DNA of 25,650 nucleotides from Lentibacillus sp. JNUCC-1 (GCF_009741735.1 NZ_WHOH01000002.1:1-25650), one strand, 5' to 3'; positions 1-7,890 are shown, numbered from the stretch's first letter. Translations and numbers: made by a program. The notes: generated from the sequence alone by a model not told the origin.

Positions 1-351
1 TTTTCGGACAATAGTTTTCTAGCTGGTTTCGGATTTCCATCATGAGTTTTTCTTCAGACCATTTTTTCATATCACTTATCGTTCTTCTATCCGTTCCAGG
101 TGTCTTAGACCTTTGTTGGACTTGATAGTACGATAAGCAAGCAAGATATTTTCTCTTGATATGATAACATCGTAAAGATGTGAAAAAGCTTGTTGATTCA
201 AACTTTTATCATATAAATCCGTAAACGTTTCCGTCATATCGTAGTAATCCCAATATCGTAAAGCTTGCACTGTGGCATCCCTCCTGTTGGAGTGATGTTC
301 CCACGTTCCTACCCGACCGGTGCAATGCACGTATGGAAAATAACTTTTCAT
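1..351 (-). pseudogene. ltrA: Group II intron reverse transcriptase/maturase, N-terminal part, frameshifted
   Basis: This is the N-terminus of an LtrA-type intron-encoded protein, which normally splices and mobilises its intron. The first frame reads through SRENILLAYRTIKSNKG, the characteristic N-terminal motif of this family, and then stops at 76-78. A missing base near 108-109 explains the stop: the next frame continues with SKTPGTD and then DMKKWSEEKLMMEIRNQLE to the window edge, as expected for the family. Only about 115 residues of a protein usually near 400-600 are visible, so the catalytic YADD box lies outside. The start at 351 is the first in-frame ATG; no strong ribosome-binding site decides it. 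The frameshift may be a sequencing error. Confidence 0.85.
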
Positions 352-797
352 TTTATTAGACTTGGGGCTGTTCCTCCATTCCCATTACAGGAAATTCATC
401 AGTCATGCCCCTACCCTCACAAGGATAAATGCCCTTCGGCATAAGTCTTATAGCAAACGTTTCGGATGACAGTCCTTGTTTCAACGTTCCTTGTTTTCCA
501 AGTCCCTTACAACCTAGCTATCCGTACTGAACTTAGGTGTCCCCTGGAAGCCTGTGAGCTGGATACCGCCTTTGTTCGGTATAGCGTGTTTCATAGGGCG
601 CATTTTTACTGCACACCACTCACCCATCGTTGGATGCGGTGTTTGTCAACATAGTTGTCGCATGAAGCAGTTTAGCTTCTTTAAATTTCACGCCATATGA
701 CCATAGCTACCGCGCTTTGCTTGCTGCCTGATGATTTGAAATGAAAGGGAAACCATTCTTTCATTTCAAATCATCAGGTGATAAAAAACCCATTCTA

Positions 798-1866
798 TTA
801 ATCTCCTATAGCCAATAAAGTCTCTTCACGCATAGGATTCAATGCAACCTCTTCATGAGGTGACCAACCCTTGTGTTTCTTGCGCCCCAGCGTTCTGGAT
901 GATGTTGCTTTGCTTGTTCATATACGTCATGCCTTTTTGCCAATATATCTTTAAATTCTCCACTATGGCATTGTGCAGGGGTCACGAAATTTAAACCGCT
1001 GTGTAAATGAACCTCGTTGTACCACTTAATAAACTGTCCTGCCACTTTCTCGCATCCTCCAAGGAAGCAAACCCTTTATGAGGGAACTCAGGAGGTACTT
1101 AAGTGTGCGGAACATTGCCTCCGAAAATGGATTGTCATTGCTTACGCGCGGCCTAGAGAACGAGCTTTGAATGCCCAAGGTCTCAAGTAACCCAAGGAAT
1201 GTCGCGGCCTTCATAGGGCTGCCATTATCAGAGTGTAGTACCAAGGGCTGCCTTTTATCCCTCTTTAAGCACAGCTTTCTTTACGAGTTTCTCAGCGTAT
1301 TGGGCCTCCTCTGATTCCCATACTTCCCAACCACAGCTTTGCGACTGAACAGGTCAAGAATCAATACAGTCGGTAGAACAGTCCTTTCACAGGCCCCCCA
1401 AGCCATGTGATATCCATGTCCAAACTTGGTTCGGCGCAGTTGCTAGATGGCTTTCAGGAACCCGTCTTTTGGGCTTCTGACTGCGGCCACGATGATTCTG
1501 CATTTCTTCTTCACGCAGTACGCGATAGAAGGTCGATTCAGATGCGATATACTTCTCCTGATCGGCCAGTTGCGGCACAATCTGAGTAGGAGGTAAATCG
1601 GCATATTCTTCTCGGTTCACAACTTCTAAAATTTCTGCCCTTTCTTCTTCCGATAGTTTATTTTTAGGCGTGGGCCGTTTGGCATGCGGGCGCTGATCGA
1701 CTTTGACATCGCCTTCAGACACCCACCGCTGATAGGTCCGCACATGAATATGCAATTCTTCACATGCCTTTGAAAGACGTGCGCCATTTCGATTAGCTTC
1801 TTGAATCAATTCCACGGCACGTGCGCGATCTGGTGGGCCTATCATTCGTCCTCTTGGTCCCCCCAA
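798..1866 (-). pseudogene. IS3-family OrfB transposase (copy 1), multiply frameshifted
   Basis: This is the catalytic DDE integrase-type subunit. The N-terminal part (1866 to about 1410) is open through YQRWVSEGDVKVDQRP and ESTFYRVLREEEMQNHRG. Frames then change near 1404-1450 (the first catalytic Asp motif WTWDI is lost here), 1325-1370, 1230-1250, 1040-1080 and 860-870. The pieces HSDNGSPMKAATF and SNDNPFSEAMFRTLKY, holding the second D and the E, are still readable in 1026-1244. Each break is one base in a short homopolymer, and most are absent from copy 3 at the same point. As written it cannot make active transposase. Confidence 0.85.
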
Positions 1867-2350
1867 ATCGCTCGGGCCTTTTTTCTTAGGAGTAACAATG
1901 CGGCAGCTTCTGCCAGCGCCTTCTCCTTTTTTTGAAGATCCTTTTCCAATGTTTTGGATCGCTGTTTTTCCTCTTTTAGTTGTCCAGTTAACGCTTTGGC
2001 TTGGTTAAAAGCATTGCCGTTTGCCTGAAGACAAACTTGTTGCCAAGCATTAATCTGTTCACGGTACAAGCCTTTCTTGCGGCAATACTCCGCTATCTCT
2101 TCCTCATTCATGGCATATGTTTCCATAACAATCAAAACTTATCTTCACTGCTCCAACGGTCGCTGTTTTGTCCGTTTCCAGGTGTTGCCGCACCTGACTC
2201 CCTGGCCTCTTTCCGCCATTTATACAACGTTGCGTCGGAAATACCTACTTCCTCACTTAATGCCTTTACGGATTCATTTTGTGGTGGCATCATCCGCTTC
2301 ACTATCGCAGCCTTTCGTTCTTCTGAATAACGTATCCCATTATTTGTCAT
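1842..2350 (-). pseudogene. IS3-family OrfA (copy 1), frameshifted
   Basis: This is the helix-turn-helix protein of the IS3 transposase pair, which binds the element ends. The start MTNNGIRYSEERKAAIVKRM and the segment ISDATLYKWRKEARESG form the usual HTH. The frame breaks near 2133, where a run of A is one base shorter than in copy 3, and resumes as METYAMNEEEIAEYCRKKGL through a lysine/glutamate-rich coiled coil to LLLLRKKARAIWG. A slippage heptamer A_AAA_AAG precedes the OrfB overlap, as in copy 2. Restoring one base gives a protein of about 169 residues, close to the 167 of copy 2. Confidence 0.85.
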
Positions 2351-2765
2351 TACGATGACCTCCGTGTTATTTAGTTAATCATACCACGTTTGCCTCGTAC
2401 GACAACTATCCTAACAGAGGGGGGATGGGACATAAGTTTCCCTATGTTCAAACTTTAGACCTGTATATTCGGTTATTCGTCAGCTCCATATCTTTGAAGC
2501 CATTCTCACCATATCCAGTTTTTCAGCCGTAGGGCATATCCGTTGGCATACCTTCTCCGTGGGAGTGGCTTCAGCCTTCGTTCTGCCTTATCCACCTGTA
2601 CTTCAAACCCTGTAACCTGTCAGTCACAACGCATGCAGGAGTATTGACGGGATGGTTTTGGGAAACATGGTTCCGTCATTCCCTTCCTTGGTTGTAAAGT
2701 TAGAATTCATTTATGAATTCTCCGCCTTTCACGCTTGGTAGCGTTTATAGCAAAGCTTGTCGCGC

Positions 2766-2893
2766 GCGCCCGTTAATGGAATTATCCACTTCTACTATTA
2801 GCTGGTATTGCAGAATATCGTCAATATTCTTCTTAAAGAAGAGTTCAATATCACTTCGCTAATTTATCTACCTGGACCTAGCTGACAGTGATA
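2766..2893 (-). other. 5' exon side of the intron; unrecognised
   Basis: About 125 bases lie between the butanediol dehydrogenase terminator and the intron start. One minus-strand frame is open for about 30 codons directly into the intron (reading DIELFFKKNIDDILQYQ, then VEVDNSING) but has no start codon after its upstream TAG at about 2858. It could be the remnant of a gene split by the intron, or chance. I recognise no family. Confidence 0.3.
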
Positions 2894-2925
2894 ACAAAAC
2901 CCCAAGTAACAGCTGCTACTCAGGG
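2893..2925 (-). terminator. Rho-independent terminator after bdhA
   Basis: On the minus strand CCCTGAGTA-GCAGCTGT-TACTTGGGG folds into a stem, followed directly by TTTTGTT. It lies about 15 bases after the stop of the dehydrogenase gene. Confidence 0.8.
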
Positions 2926-2939
2926 TTAAATAATACATT

Positions 2940-3989
2940 TTATTTCTCACCACTTAATTCAACTACTATTTTTGCTTGTGATTTATCGTTTGTCAATGCT
3001 TCGAATCCATTTTCAACAATATCATCCAATTGAATTTGGTCTGTAATAATTCCCTGTGGTTTTAATTGTCCTGTTCCCATTAAATCTACAGTTTGTTGGA
3101 ATGTAGTAGGTGTATATGCGATTGTTGATGTAACTTTTACACCTGTATTTGTAAGCTGTATTGGATTCCATTCAATCTCCCTAGCAAATATAGACACAAT
3201 AACCATTGTTCCACGTGCTCTTGTTGAATCAATTGCTTGTTTAAATGTTGGTGCTACTCCGGCAACTTCAAAGGAAACATCTACTCCATCTGGAACAATT
3301 TCCTTGATCGCTGTAACAGCATCTTGTTCGCTAGAGTTAACGACATGGGTTGCTCCTAATTCTTTTGCTTTCTCAATTCTAGTTTCCGACAAATCTAAAG
3401 CAATAATCTTGCTGGCACCAGCAGCTTTAGCTGCAATAATTGTCATTAAACCAATTGGACCTGCACCAAATACAGCTACCGTATCACCAAACTGCAGTTT
3501 CCCTTCTTTTACAGCTTGTACGGCAACCGCAGTTGGTTCTACTAAAGCTCCATCCTGTAGTGTTAAAGATTCTGGAAGTAGATAAACGTTATCTTCCGGT
3601 ACATTTGCGTATTTAGTAAAACCACCGTCACTGTGAAGACCAATAAAGCTAAACCCATCATAAGGATCAAGGTCTTCCGGCTTATTTCCATAAGTGATTG
3701 TTGGATTAATTGCTACTCTATCGCCAACTTTATATTTTGTCACCTTTGGACCTACTTCTTCAATAACACCTGCAAATTCATGCCCCATGGTTAGCGGAGC
3801 GATTTCTCCAGTTAACGGATCCTCTTTTTCATTTGGTACAAACACCGGTCCCTCTTCATACTCATGTAAATCACTGCCACAAATACCTGCCCAAGCTACC
3901 CTTACTTTAACATCGGTATCTTTCGTTTGTTTTAGTTCTATTTCGTCTACCCGTAAGTCTTTTTTTCCATACCAGACTGCAGCTTTCAT
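2940..3989 (-). CDS. bdhA: (R,R)-butanediol dehydrogenase, zinc-type medium-chain alcohol dehydrogenase
   Basis: Cytosolic NAD(H)-dependent enzyme expected to interconvert acetoin and 2,3-butanediol, a redox-balancing branch from pyruvate. The 349 residues match the usual length. Zinc ligands are visible: C37 in GICGSDLHEY, H70 and E71 in MGHEFAG, and E151 in LVEPTAV. The nucleotide-binding loop GAGPIG is at 175-180, with acidic D199 at the end of the next strand, favouring NAD over NADP. The four-cysteine structural zinc loop of other alcohol dehydrogenases is absent around 95-115, as in Bacillus BdhA. A strong AGGAGGTAATATCC site precedes the ATG. It is monocistronic: terminator downstream, long AT-rich leader upstream. 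A sorbitol/threonine-dehydrogenase-like polyol enzyme is the main alternative. Confidence 0.88.
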   Translation of the reverse strand: MKAAVWYGKKDLRVDEIELKQTKDTDVKVRVAWAGICGSDLHEYEEGPVFVPNEKEDPLTGEIAPLTMGHEFAGVIEEVGPKVTKYKVGDRVAINPTITYGNKPEDLDPYDGFSFIGLHSDGGFTKYANVPEDNVYLLPESLTLQDGALVEPTAVAVQAVKEGKLQFGDTVAVFGAGPIGLMTIIAAKAAGASKIIALDLSETRIEKAKELGATHVVNSSEQDAVTAIKEIVPDGVDVSFEVAGVAPTFKQAIDSTRARGTMVIVSIFAREIEWNPIQLTNTGVKVTSTIAYTPTTFQQTVDLMGTGQLKPQGIITDQIQLDDIVENGFEALTNDKSQAKIVVELSGEK

Positions 3990-4045
3990 TGGATATTACC
4001 TCCTGCTTAATTAGTAGAAAATAGTTATAAGAATACTATATTGAA

Positions 4046-4066
4046 GGAATAATCAATATTAATTCC
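4046..4066. promoter_or_regulatory. Imperfect dyad upstream of bdhA, possible operator
   Basis: GGAATAATCAATATTAATTCC is an imperfect 21-bp inverted repeat (GGAATNA half-sites) about 60 bases upstream of the bdhA start, with AT-rich TATAGTAT between it and the gene that could be a -10 element. No regulator family is assigned. Confidence 0.3.
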
Positions 4067-4389
4067 TATGATTTTATTATACTATTGATTTTTCCAACCT
4101 TCTATTAAATAGACTTTAATTTCTAACCAAATACACATATCTCATTAACAGTTTTGCGATTGTTTATTTTAATTCGGTGGCATGGTTTATTCTCGGGTCT
4201 TTGTTCATATAATTTTACCATTCCACGATATTTACCTTTTTACTTATCCAGTTTATTCAGTGAACTTTTATTTAACCGTACAAATATCATAAGAAGAATT
4301 CCCCCTCATCTGAATCTCTTTTTATTTTCATCGTATATGGATTATTTTATTCAATAATATGACCCTTATATATGATGCTCACGCTAATC
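4067..4389. other. AT-rich intergenic region, no gene recognised
   Basis: About 320 bases between the bdhA leader and the Nudix gene. A 67-codon plus-strand frame at 4154-4357 lacks a ribosome-binding site and resembles no protein family. The region is AT-rich and shows no convincing terminator. Confidence 0.5.
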
Positions 4390-4410
4390 CTTATTCAAGA
4401 ATGGCGCCCT
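4390..4410. repeat. Dispersed intergenic repeat, unit 1
   Basis: CTTATTCAAGAATGGCGCCC, closely similar to units at 4986-5006 and 5051-5071. It lies just downstream of the Nudix gene. Confidence 0.45.
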
Positions 4411-4429
4411 ATTCTGGAACAAAGATGAT

Positions 4430-4915
4430 TTATTTTAGAACCTGCCAATCCGTATAAACATTAGCATCTATTCCCAAGTCTTCTGTCTTTAACCATTCAA
4501 ACGCTTTTAGAACTAATGGAGAAGCATTCTCAAAAGAAATATCTTTTTCTTTTACCCACACGGCACCTAATGAGTCCTGCCCCTCAAATTGTTCAGGTGT
4601 TTGTAATTTCCCGCCAATTTTTCTCACAAGGTAATAGACGGCAATATGATGGACATCCGTAAACTCTTTCCACATCCAAGGCAGCTTAAAATCCGTAGCC
4701 CCAATGTTTTTTACAATTTCAATTTCAATACCCGTTTCTTCAAGGAATTCTCGTTTCATAGCCTCCGATAAAGTTTCGCCATCTTCCAAACTTCCACCAG
4801 GTAAATCGAAACGGTTTATGTATGGTCCACCATTCTTATTTATAACTAACAATTCTTCATCTTCCACAAATATTCCATAAACTCCAAAAGCCCTGTGAAA
4901 TTTATTATCGGCCAT
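4430..4915 (-). CDS. Nudix hydrolase
   Basis: Cytosolic Mg2+-dependent pyrophosphohydrolase acting on a nucleoside diphosphate linked to another group; the substrate cannot be read from sequence. The Nudix box GX5EX7REUXEEXGU is complete at residues 41-63: G(SLEDG)E, then REFLEETGI, giving all metal-binding glutamates. The length of 161 residues is typical. The start is supported by an AGGGGG site eight bases before the ATG. It stands alone, flanked on both sides by members of a short dispersed repeat, and is probably monocistronic. Mutator-type 8-oxo-dGTP cleansing is only one possibility. Confidence 0.85.
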   Translation of the reverse strand: MADNKFHRAFGVYGIFVEDEELLVINKNGGPYINRFDLPGGSLEDGETLSEAMKREFLEETGIEIEIVKNIGATDFKLPWMWKEFTDVHHIAVYYLVRKIGGKLQTPEQFEGQDSLGAVWVKEKDISFENASPLVLKAFEWLKTEDLGIDANVYTDWQVLK

Positions 4916-4985
4916 ATTAAGTCCCCCTATTTCCGTTTTACTTTATGCAACAAAATGGCCCTAAACCAATACAGATTGGCACTGC

Positions 4986-5006
4986 CTTATTCCGCGAAAG
5001 CGCACG
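4986..5006. repeat. Dispersed intergenic repeat, unit 2
   Basis: CTTATTCCGCGAAAGCGCAC, similar to units at 4390 and 5051 (shared CTTATTC and GAAAGCGC core). It lies upstream of the Nudix gene. Confidence 0.4.
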
Positions 5007-5050
5007 CTTATTGAATTGAAATTTATTCATGTTTGATTGAAGGACGCCTT

Positions 5051-5071
5051 CTTATTCAAGGAAAGCGCCCG
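5051..5071. repeat. Dispersed intergenic repeat, unit 3
   Basis: CTTATTCAAGGAAAGCGCCC, the unit that best matches both others. A shorter inverted GAAGGACGCCTTC dyad lies just before it. It abuts the 3' end of the membrane protein gene. Confidence 0.45.
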
Positions 5072-5077
5072 ATTGTT

Positions 5078-5395
5078 TTACAAAGCACCCCTATTCCGAT
5101 GTAAAAACAACGTAAAGACATTTAATAAAATGGTAACAATGACAAGTACCGTTGAAGCAACAGCTACACCGCGCATTGTATCCGCCAGAGCAGCAAAGTC
5201 TTCAATCTTTACCAAGTAAAGGTTATAAAAGATTTGAAAACATATTGCGATAGCGCAAGCGCTGAAACTGATAATGGTAAGAGTAACCCATTTATTATTC
5301 TTTTGTTTTTTTTCCACAAGATTAATAGCAGGGATTATCCAAGCTACTAACCCAAGAATCAAACTGCCGATGTTAAGCCAACCAGCATCAATCAT
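5078..5395 (-). CDS. Small three-helix membrane protein, function unknown
   Basis: 105 residues with hydrophobic segments at about 8-26, 38-60 and 76-98, and a basic stretch EKKQKNNK after the first, so the first loop is likely cytoplasmic. No catalytic or binding motif is seen. A GGGGTGGG site seven bases before the ATG supports the start. It lies between the phage-like region and the Nudix gene on the same strand but is separated by long gaps from both, so it is probably a separate chromosomal gene. I recognise no characterised function. Confidence 0.6.
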   Translation of the reverse strand: MIDAGWLNIGSLILGLVAWIIPAINLVEKKQKNNKWVTLTIISFSACAIAICFQIFYNLYLVKIEDFAALADTMRGVAVASTVLVIVTILLNVFTLFLHRNRGAL

Positions 5396-5482
5396 ATTTC
5401 ATCCCACCCCATTTTCCCTTCTAAATTTTTCCTCAACAAACTGGCCCGTTTGTGGCATACTGGTATGTTATTTCAGCACAAC

Positions 5483-5516
5483 AAATCCCTTTAGGTAATT
5501 ATATCTAAAGGGATTT
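5483..5516 (-). terminator. Strong hairpin terminator after the phage-like operon
   Basis: AAATCCCTTTAG and CTAAAGGGATTT form a perfect 12-bp stem with a 10-base loop. It lies 28 bases downstream of the last gene of the minus-strand phage operon (stop at 5544) and probably ends that transcript. It may also mark the left limit of the element. Confidence 0.75.
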
Positions 5517-5543
5517 AAGGTTACAACTCTATTCAACAAAATC

Positions 5544-5771
5544 TTAAGCAATATTTGAACAAAACACAAAAAATAAAACAAGTAACGGAATACCTAACAC
5601 CCATATCCAAAACTCAACAGATCCAACCATACTCAGATAAAATTCAGTTTGCATAAACCACTGGAGTGTAGCCAGAAATACAATCCCACATAAAGTGAAG
5701 AAAGCAATAAACAGTATTAGCAACAATATAGCTAATACTGTTTTCTTAACCCCCTTCGTCAAAACAACCAT
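5544..5771 (-). CDS. Small membrane protein at the end of the phage early operon
   Basis: 75 residues with two long hydrophobic stretches, about 10-37 and 49-72, and no other motif. An upstream in-frame ATG at 5780 exists, but an AGAGGA site lies eight bases before the ATG at 5771 and none precedes 5780, so 5771 is chosen. That ATG overlaps the stop of the ArpU-like gene (TAATG), indicating translational coupling. The size and two helices are compatible with a small phage membrane protein, but it lacks features that would mark it as a holin. Function unknown. Confidence 0.55.
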   Translation of the reverse strand: MVVLTKGVKKTVLAILLLILFIAFFTLCGIVFLATLQWFMQTEFYLSMVGSVEFWIWVLGIPLLVLFFVFCSNIA

Positions 5772-6250
5772 TACGACCATCCTCTCTCGCTAAATAAACC
5801 ATATAAATTTCTGCCCAGCATTTCTAAAGCTTCCTTTTTTAGCTCATAGTATCTTGTCTTTCCGATAAACAATTGAGGATAAATGACTTCATCACTGTAC
5901 CTGGACCCATCATTACGCTTCTTCATGTACTTCATTTCTATTAATTTCTGTTCAGCTGAAGTAAGCGACTCCATTGCATAAAATAATGTATCTAACCACT
6001 CACTAGCTTGAATAGATTTCAGAGCAAATTGCTCTGTTTTACTATGATTAAGATTTGAACCACCTGGCATATCTGATATAACGGAAGTAATGCTTGGTAC
6101 ATGTGTTTTTTGTGACATCGCCTTTACCTTGAAATATCGGTTCAGCCAGTTTTCCTCTGCATAGTCAATATAAAATTGTTGTTCATCCCTTAGAAATGAT
6201 TCTATTTCTTCTCTCGTAAAAACCCCTTCGATATCAGCAGCAAAATTCAT
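5771..6250 (-). CDS. ArpU-family phage transcriptional regulator
   Basis: 159 residues resembling the ArpU/RinA-like activators that close the early region of Gram-positive prophages and switch on late (packaging and structural) genes. The C-terminal half carries the sigma-like signature: SAEQKLIEMKYMKK, then DEVIYPQLFIGKTRYYELKKEALEML-type helices, an HTH layout with short phage-type linker. An AAAGGATG site lies nine bases before the ATG. It is downstream of the replication genes, as in phage genomes, but no terminase or structural genes follow. The activator has therefore lost its usual targets or acts in trans on a helper phage. Confidence 0.7.
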   Translation of the reverse strand: MNFAADIEGVFTREEIESFLRDEQQFYIDYAEENWLNRYFKVKAMSQKTHVPSITSVISDMPGGSNLNHSKTEQFALKSIQASEWLDTLFYAMESLTSAEQKLIEMKYMKKRNDGSRYSDEVIYPQLFIGKTRYYELKKEALEMLGRNLYGLFSERGWS

Positions 6251-6298
6251 TTACCGTCATCCTTTCATTATTTATAGTAAAGCTCCCACGCATTCTGC

Positions 6299-6562
6299 TT
6301 AAATTCTTTCACAACCTCCCAAGGGAAGGGCATTCAGTAAAGCATTAATCTGTTCATATAAAGATTGAGCCGATGAATAACATTCGTGCTGTTCAGTTGA
6401 TACAATTTCATACATCCCAAATCTATTTTTTGTTATTTGCATGTTTGTTTCAGGAATCTGGATAGACTGATTGACCTCTAATTCGGCTATTTTGTTATAA
6501 AGAGGATCATTTTCTATTCCAAGGTATTCATAAACATGCATTTGCGTATTCACATCAAGCAT
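6299..6562 (-). CDS. Phage early-region protein of unknown function
   Basis: 87 residues, acidic to neutral, no recognised domain. The longer frame begins at 6586, but a GGAGGGGG site six bases before the ATG at 6562 makes MLDVNTQMHVYEYLG the likely N-terminus. The segment IPETNMQITKNRFGMYEIVS suggests a small beta-rich fold. It overlaps nothing once the shorter start is used and sits in the operon between the 77-residue ORF and the ArpU-like gene. No function is proposed. Confidence 0.55.
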   Translation of the reverse strand: MLDVNTQMHVYEYLGIENDPLYNKIAELEVNQSIQIPETNMQITKNRFGMYEIVSTEQHECYSSAQSLYEQINALLNALPLGGCERI

Positions 6563-6582
6563 GTTGTTCCCCCCTCCATACT

Positions 6583-6816
6583 TCAAATTTCCATTTCTAA
6601 GCTATCTTTCTCGCTCTCATGCCTTCTCTTTTTAACTGATGGATTTCTAATTGCATACAACAGTTCATCGATATATTTTTCCTCTTCGCTATTCATCCCA
6701 TAAAGTCGCTGCACAAGAAACCGATGGGATGAAAGAGCTTCACCAATAAAATGTGCTTCTGAATAACTTGCCTGTATTTGAATTTCCTTTTTATCAGTAT
6801 TGTTTACAGCTCGCAA
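6583..6816 (-). CDS. Phage early-region protein of unknown function, TTG start
   Basis: The frame opens with an ATG at 6843, but that codon has no properly spaced ribosome-binding site. GGGGAGG lies seven bases before a TTG at 6816, so TTG is the better start, giving 77 residues (RAVNNTDKKEIQIQA onward). The C-terminus is very charged (KKRRHESEKDSLEME). No domain is recognised. It is co-directional with its neighbours in the early operon. Confidence 0.5.
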   Translation of the reverse strand: MRAVNNTDKKEIQIQASYSEAHFIGEALSSHRFLVQRLYGMNSEEEKYIDELLYAIRNPSVKKRRHESEKDSLEMEI

Positions 6817-6898
6817 AATAAAGCCTCCCCAATTAAATCGCATACCCTTTATTTAACTATCCGTCAATGAATGGTATAATATCTAAGCATGTGTTGGG

Positions 6899-6938
6899 AA
6901 CGTCAGAAGATACTAGGCATATCTTTTACCATGACGTT
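6899..6938. other. Nested inverted repeat around a gene end
   Basis: AACGTCA (6899-6905) pairs with TGACGTT (6932-6938), and inside it AAGATA (6907-6912) pairs with TATCTT (6920-6925). It spans the stop codon of the 60-residue ORF. There is no T-tract, so it is not a classical terminator; it could be an mRNA structure or processing site. Confidence 0.35.
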
Positions 6939-7095
6939 CGCCTTCTATTAATCTTTTTTTAGTTTCCTCTGCCGTTGGTACATATTTGTCACCAACGGCG
7001 CTTTTATGCCGGTTCCATTCAATCCATTTACGTTCGGTTTCTTCTTGACTATCCTTTGAGTCAAATACCATTACACTTTTCATTCCTTCCCACAT
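6913..7095 (-). CDS. Small charged phage protein, unknown function
   Basis: 60 residues, strongly charged and probably helical (SQEETERKWIEWNRHK, EETKKRLIEGERHGKRY). An AGGAGAGG site inside the last codons of the DnaC-like gene is six bases before this ATG, and the ATG follows that gene's stop directly, so the two are translationally coupled. Its position just after the helicase loader is typical of small phage early genes. I recognise no family. Confidence 0.55.
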   Translation of the reverse strand: MWEGMKSVMVFDSKDSQEETERKWIEWNRHKSAVGDKYVPTAEETKKRLIEGERHGKRYA

Positions 7096-7890
7096 TTAAA
7101 ACCTCTCCTTTCGTCTGTAACTTTCTCCTTCAAGGCGTACGGCTTTTGTCAGGTCCATCATCCGATCAATAATACGGCCTCCGTGATTTCCATATTTCTC
7201 AGTAAGCATTTTTTCAGAGTAATTCGTTGAGCAAATAACCGATTTATTGAGTCGCATATCGAATATTTTATACAACACATCAGATGCCCAGCTTTCATGT
7301 CCATATTCGTTTGCCTTTACATATTCAGAACCAATATCATCAAGCACCAACAAGTCTAACTCGTCTGCCATTTTGAAGATCTGCATCTCATCTAAATTTG
7401 AATTAGGTTTGTACGTGTTTTTGATAAAATCAAATAGATCAGTGACCTTTATATAGAGCGTTTTATAACCTTTTTGCCGCAGCTCTTTAGTAATTGCAAA
7501 AGATAAATGGCTTTTTCCGAGGCCACAACTTCCGCTAAACAGAAGTGAATGAACACCATCAAAGGTTTTGACATATTGTCTGGCTACTTCTTTTGCTTTC
7601 GACTGTGATGTTTCTGTCGGTATATAGGAATCAATCGTTGCTTCCTTCAAATCGTGTGTAACTCGTTCAAAAGTTGCAATAAACCGCTTTTCTTTTAGCC
7701 TTTCTCTTTCTTCTTTTGTTGGCACGTTTAGCTCCTTTAATAGTTGATGGTCCATACAATGTTTACATGCTCCAAGAACGCCTTTAGGTGTTTCATATAA
7801 TTTGTACAGACTTCCACATTGCTCACATTCTTTTTCATGACATTCTTTAAAAGGGAATGACTTTTTAAGAAGTGATCCAGCTGCTTCCAT
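7096..7890 (-). CDS. DnaC/DnaI-like helicase loader (phage replication ATPase)
   Basis: 264-residue AAA+ protein expected to load the replicative helicase at the element's origin. An N-terminal zinc-ribbon-like region has C22-x2-C25 and C42-x2-C45. Walker A is GSCGLGKS (120-127), Walker B LLVLDDIG (180-187), followed by a sensor-like STNYS and an arginine-rich GGRIIDRMMD. A GTG at 7899 extends the frame, but AGGAGG lies eight bases before the ATG at 7890, which is chosen. It follows the DnaD-like gene with a 12-base gap, the classic loader/organiser pair of Gram-positive phages. Confidence 0.85.
   Translation of the reverse strand: MEAAGSLLKKSFPFKECHEKECEQCGSLYKLYETPKGVLGACKHCMDHQLLKELNVPTKEERERLKEKRFIATFERVTHDLKEATIDSYIPTETSQSKAKEVARQYVKTFDGVHSLLFSGSCGLGKSHLSFAITKELRQKGYKTLYIKVTDLFDFIKNTYKPNSNLDEMQIFKMADELDLLVLDDIGSEYVKANEYGHESWASDVLYKIFDMRLNKSVICSTNYSEKMLTEKYGNHGGRIIDRMMDLTKAVRLEGESYRRKERF

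Larger units (their letters stand above)
637..2422 (-). mobile_element. IS3-family insertion sequence, copy 1
   Basis: A 1786-bp element with two overlapping transposase frames, nearly identical to copy 3 and clearly more diverged from copy 2. The ends are CCCCTCTGTTAGGATAGTTG (left in transposase sense) and CGGTGTTTGTCAACATAGTT (right, complemented); both continue into TGTCG, giving imperfect inverted repeats whose inner part ATAGTTGTCG is identical. A 5-bp direct repeat GGATG (plus strand) flanks it at 632-636 and 2423-2427, so it arrived by simple transposition. Its target is a small hairpin CCCATC-CAAC-GATGGG in the group II intron RNA. Both transposase frames are broken by single-base indels. 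Confidence 0.9.
1..2765 (-). mobile_element. Group II intron (5' part), interrupted by an IS
   Basis: The minus strand starts near 2765 with GCGCGACAAGC, close to the GTGYG start of bacterial group II introns (second base C instead of T). About 340 bases of structured, GC-richer RNA-like sequence follow, then IS copy 1 (637-2422), about 285 more bases of intron RNA, and an intron-encoded reverse transcriptase that runs off the left edge. The sequence before the ORF ends in the GGAGGAACAGCCCCAAG block I recognise from related intron leaders. Domains V and VI and the 3' splice site lie outside the window. The 5' boundary is uncertain by a few bases because of a GC repeat. The IS inside the ribozyme probably prevents splicing. 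The flanking 5' exon is not a recognised gene. Confidence 0.75.

Noticed and set aside
466..654. 62-codon plus-strand frame
   Set aside because: It runs antisense to group II intron RNA and into the IS end; it has no family resemblance.
4154..4357. 67-codon plus-strand frame in the AT-rich gap
   Set aside because: No ribosome-binding site, composition like random AT-rich DNA, no recognisable motif.
6849..6885. Plus-strand TATAAT near 6875 as a promoter
   Set aside because: It would fire against the operon with no plus-strand gene downstream; probably a chance AT-rich match.
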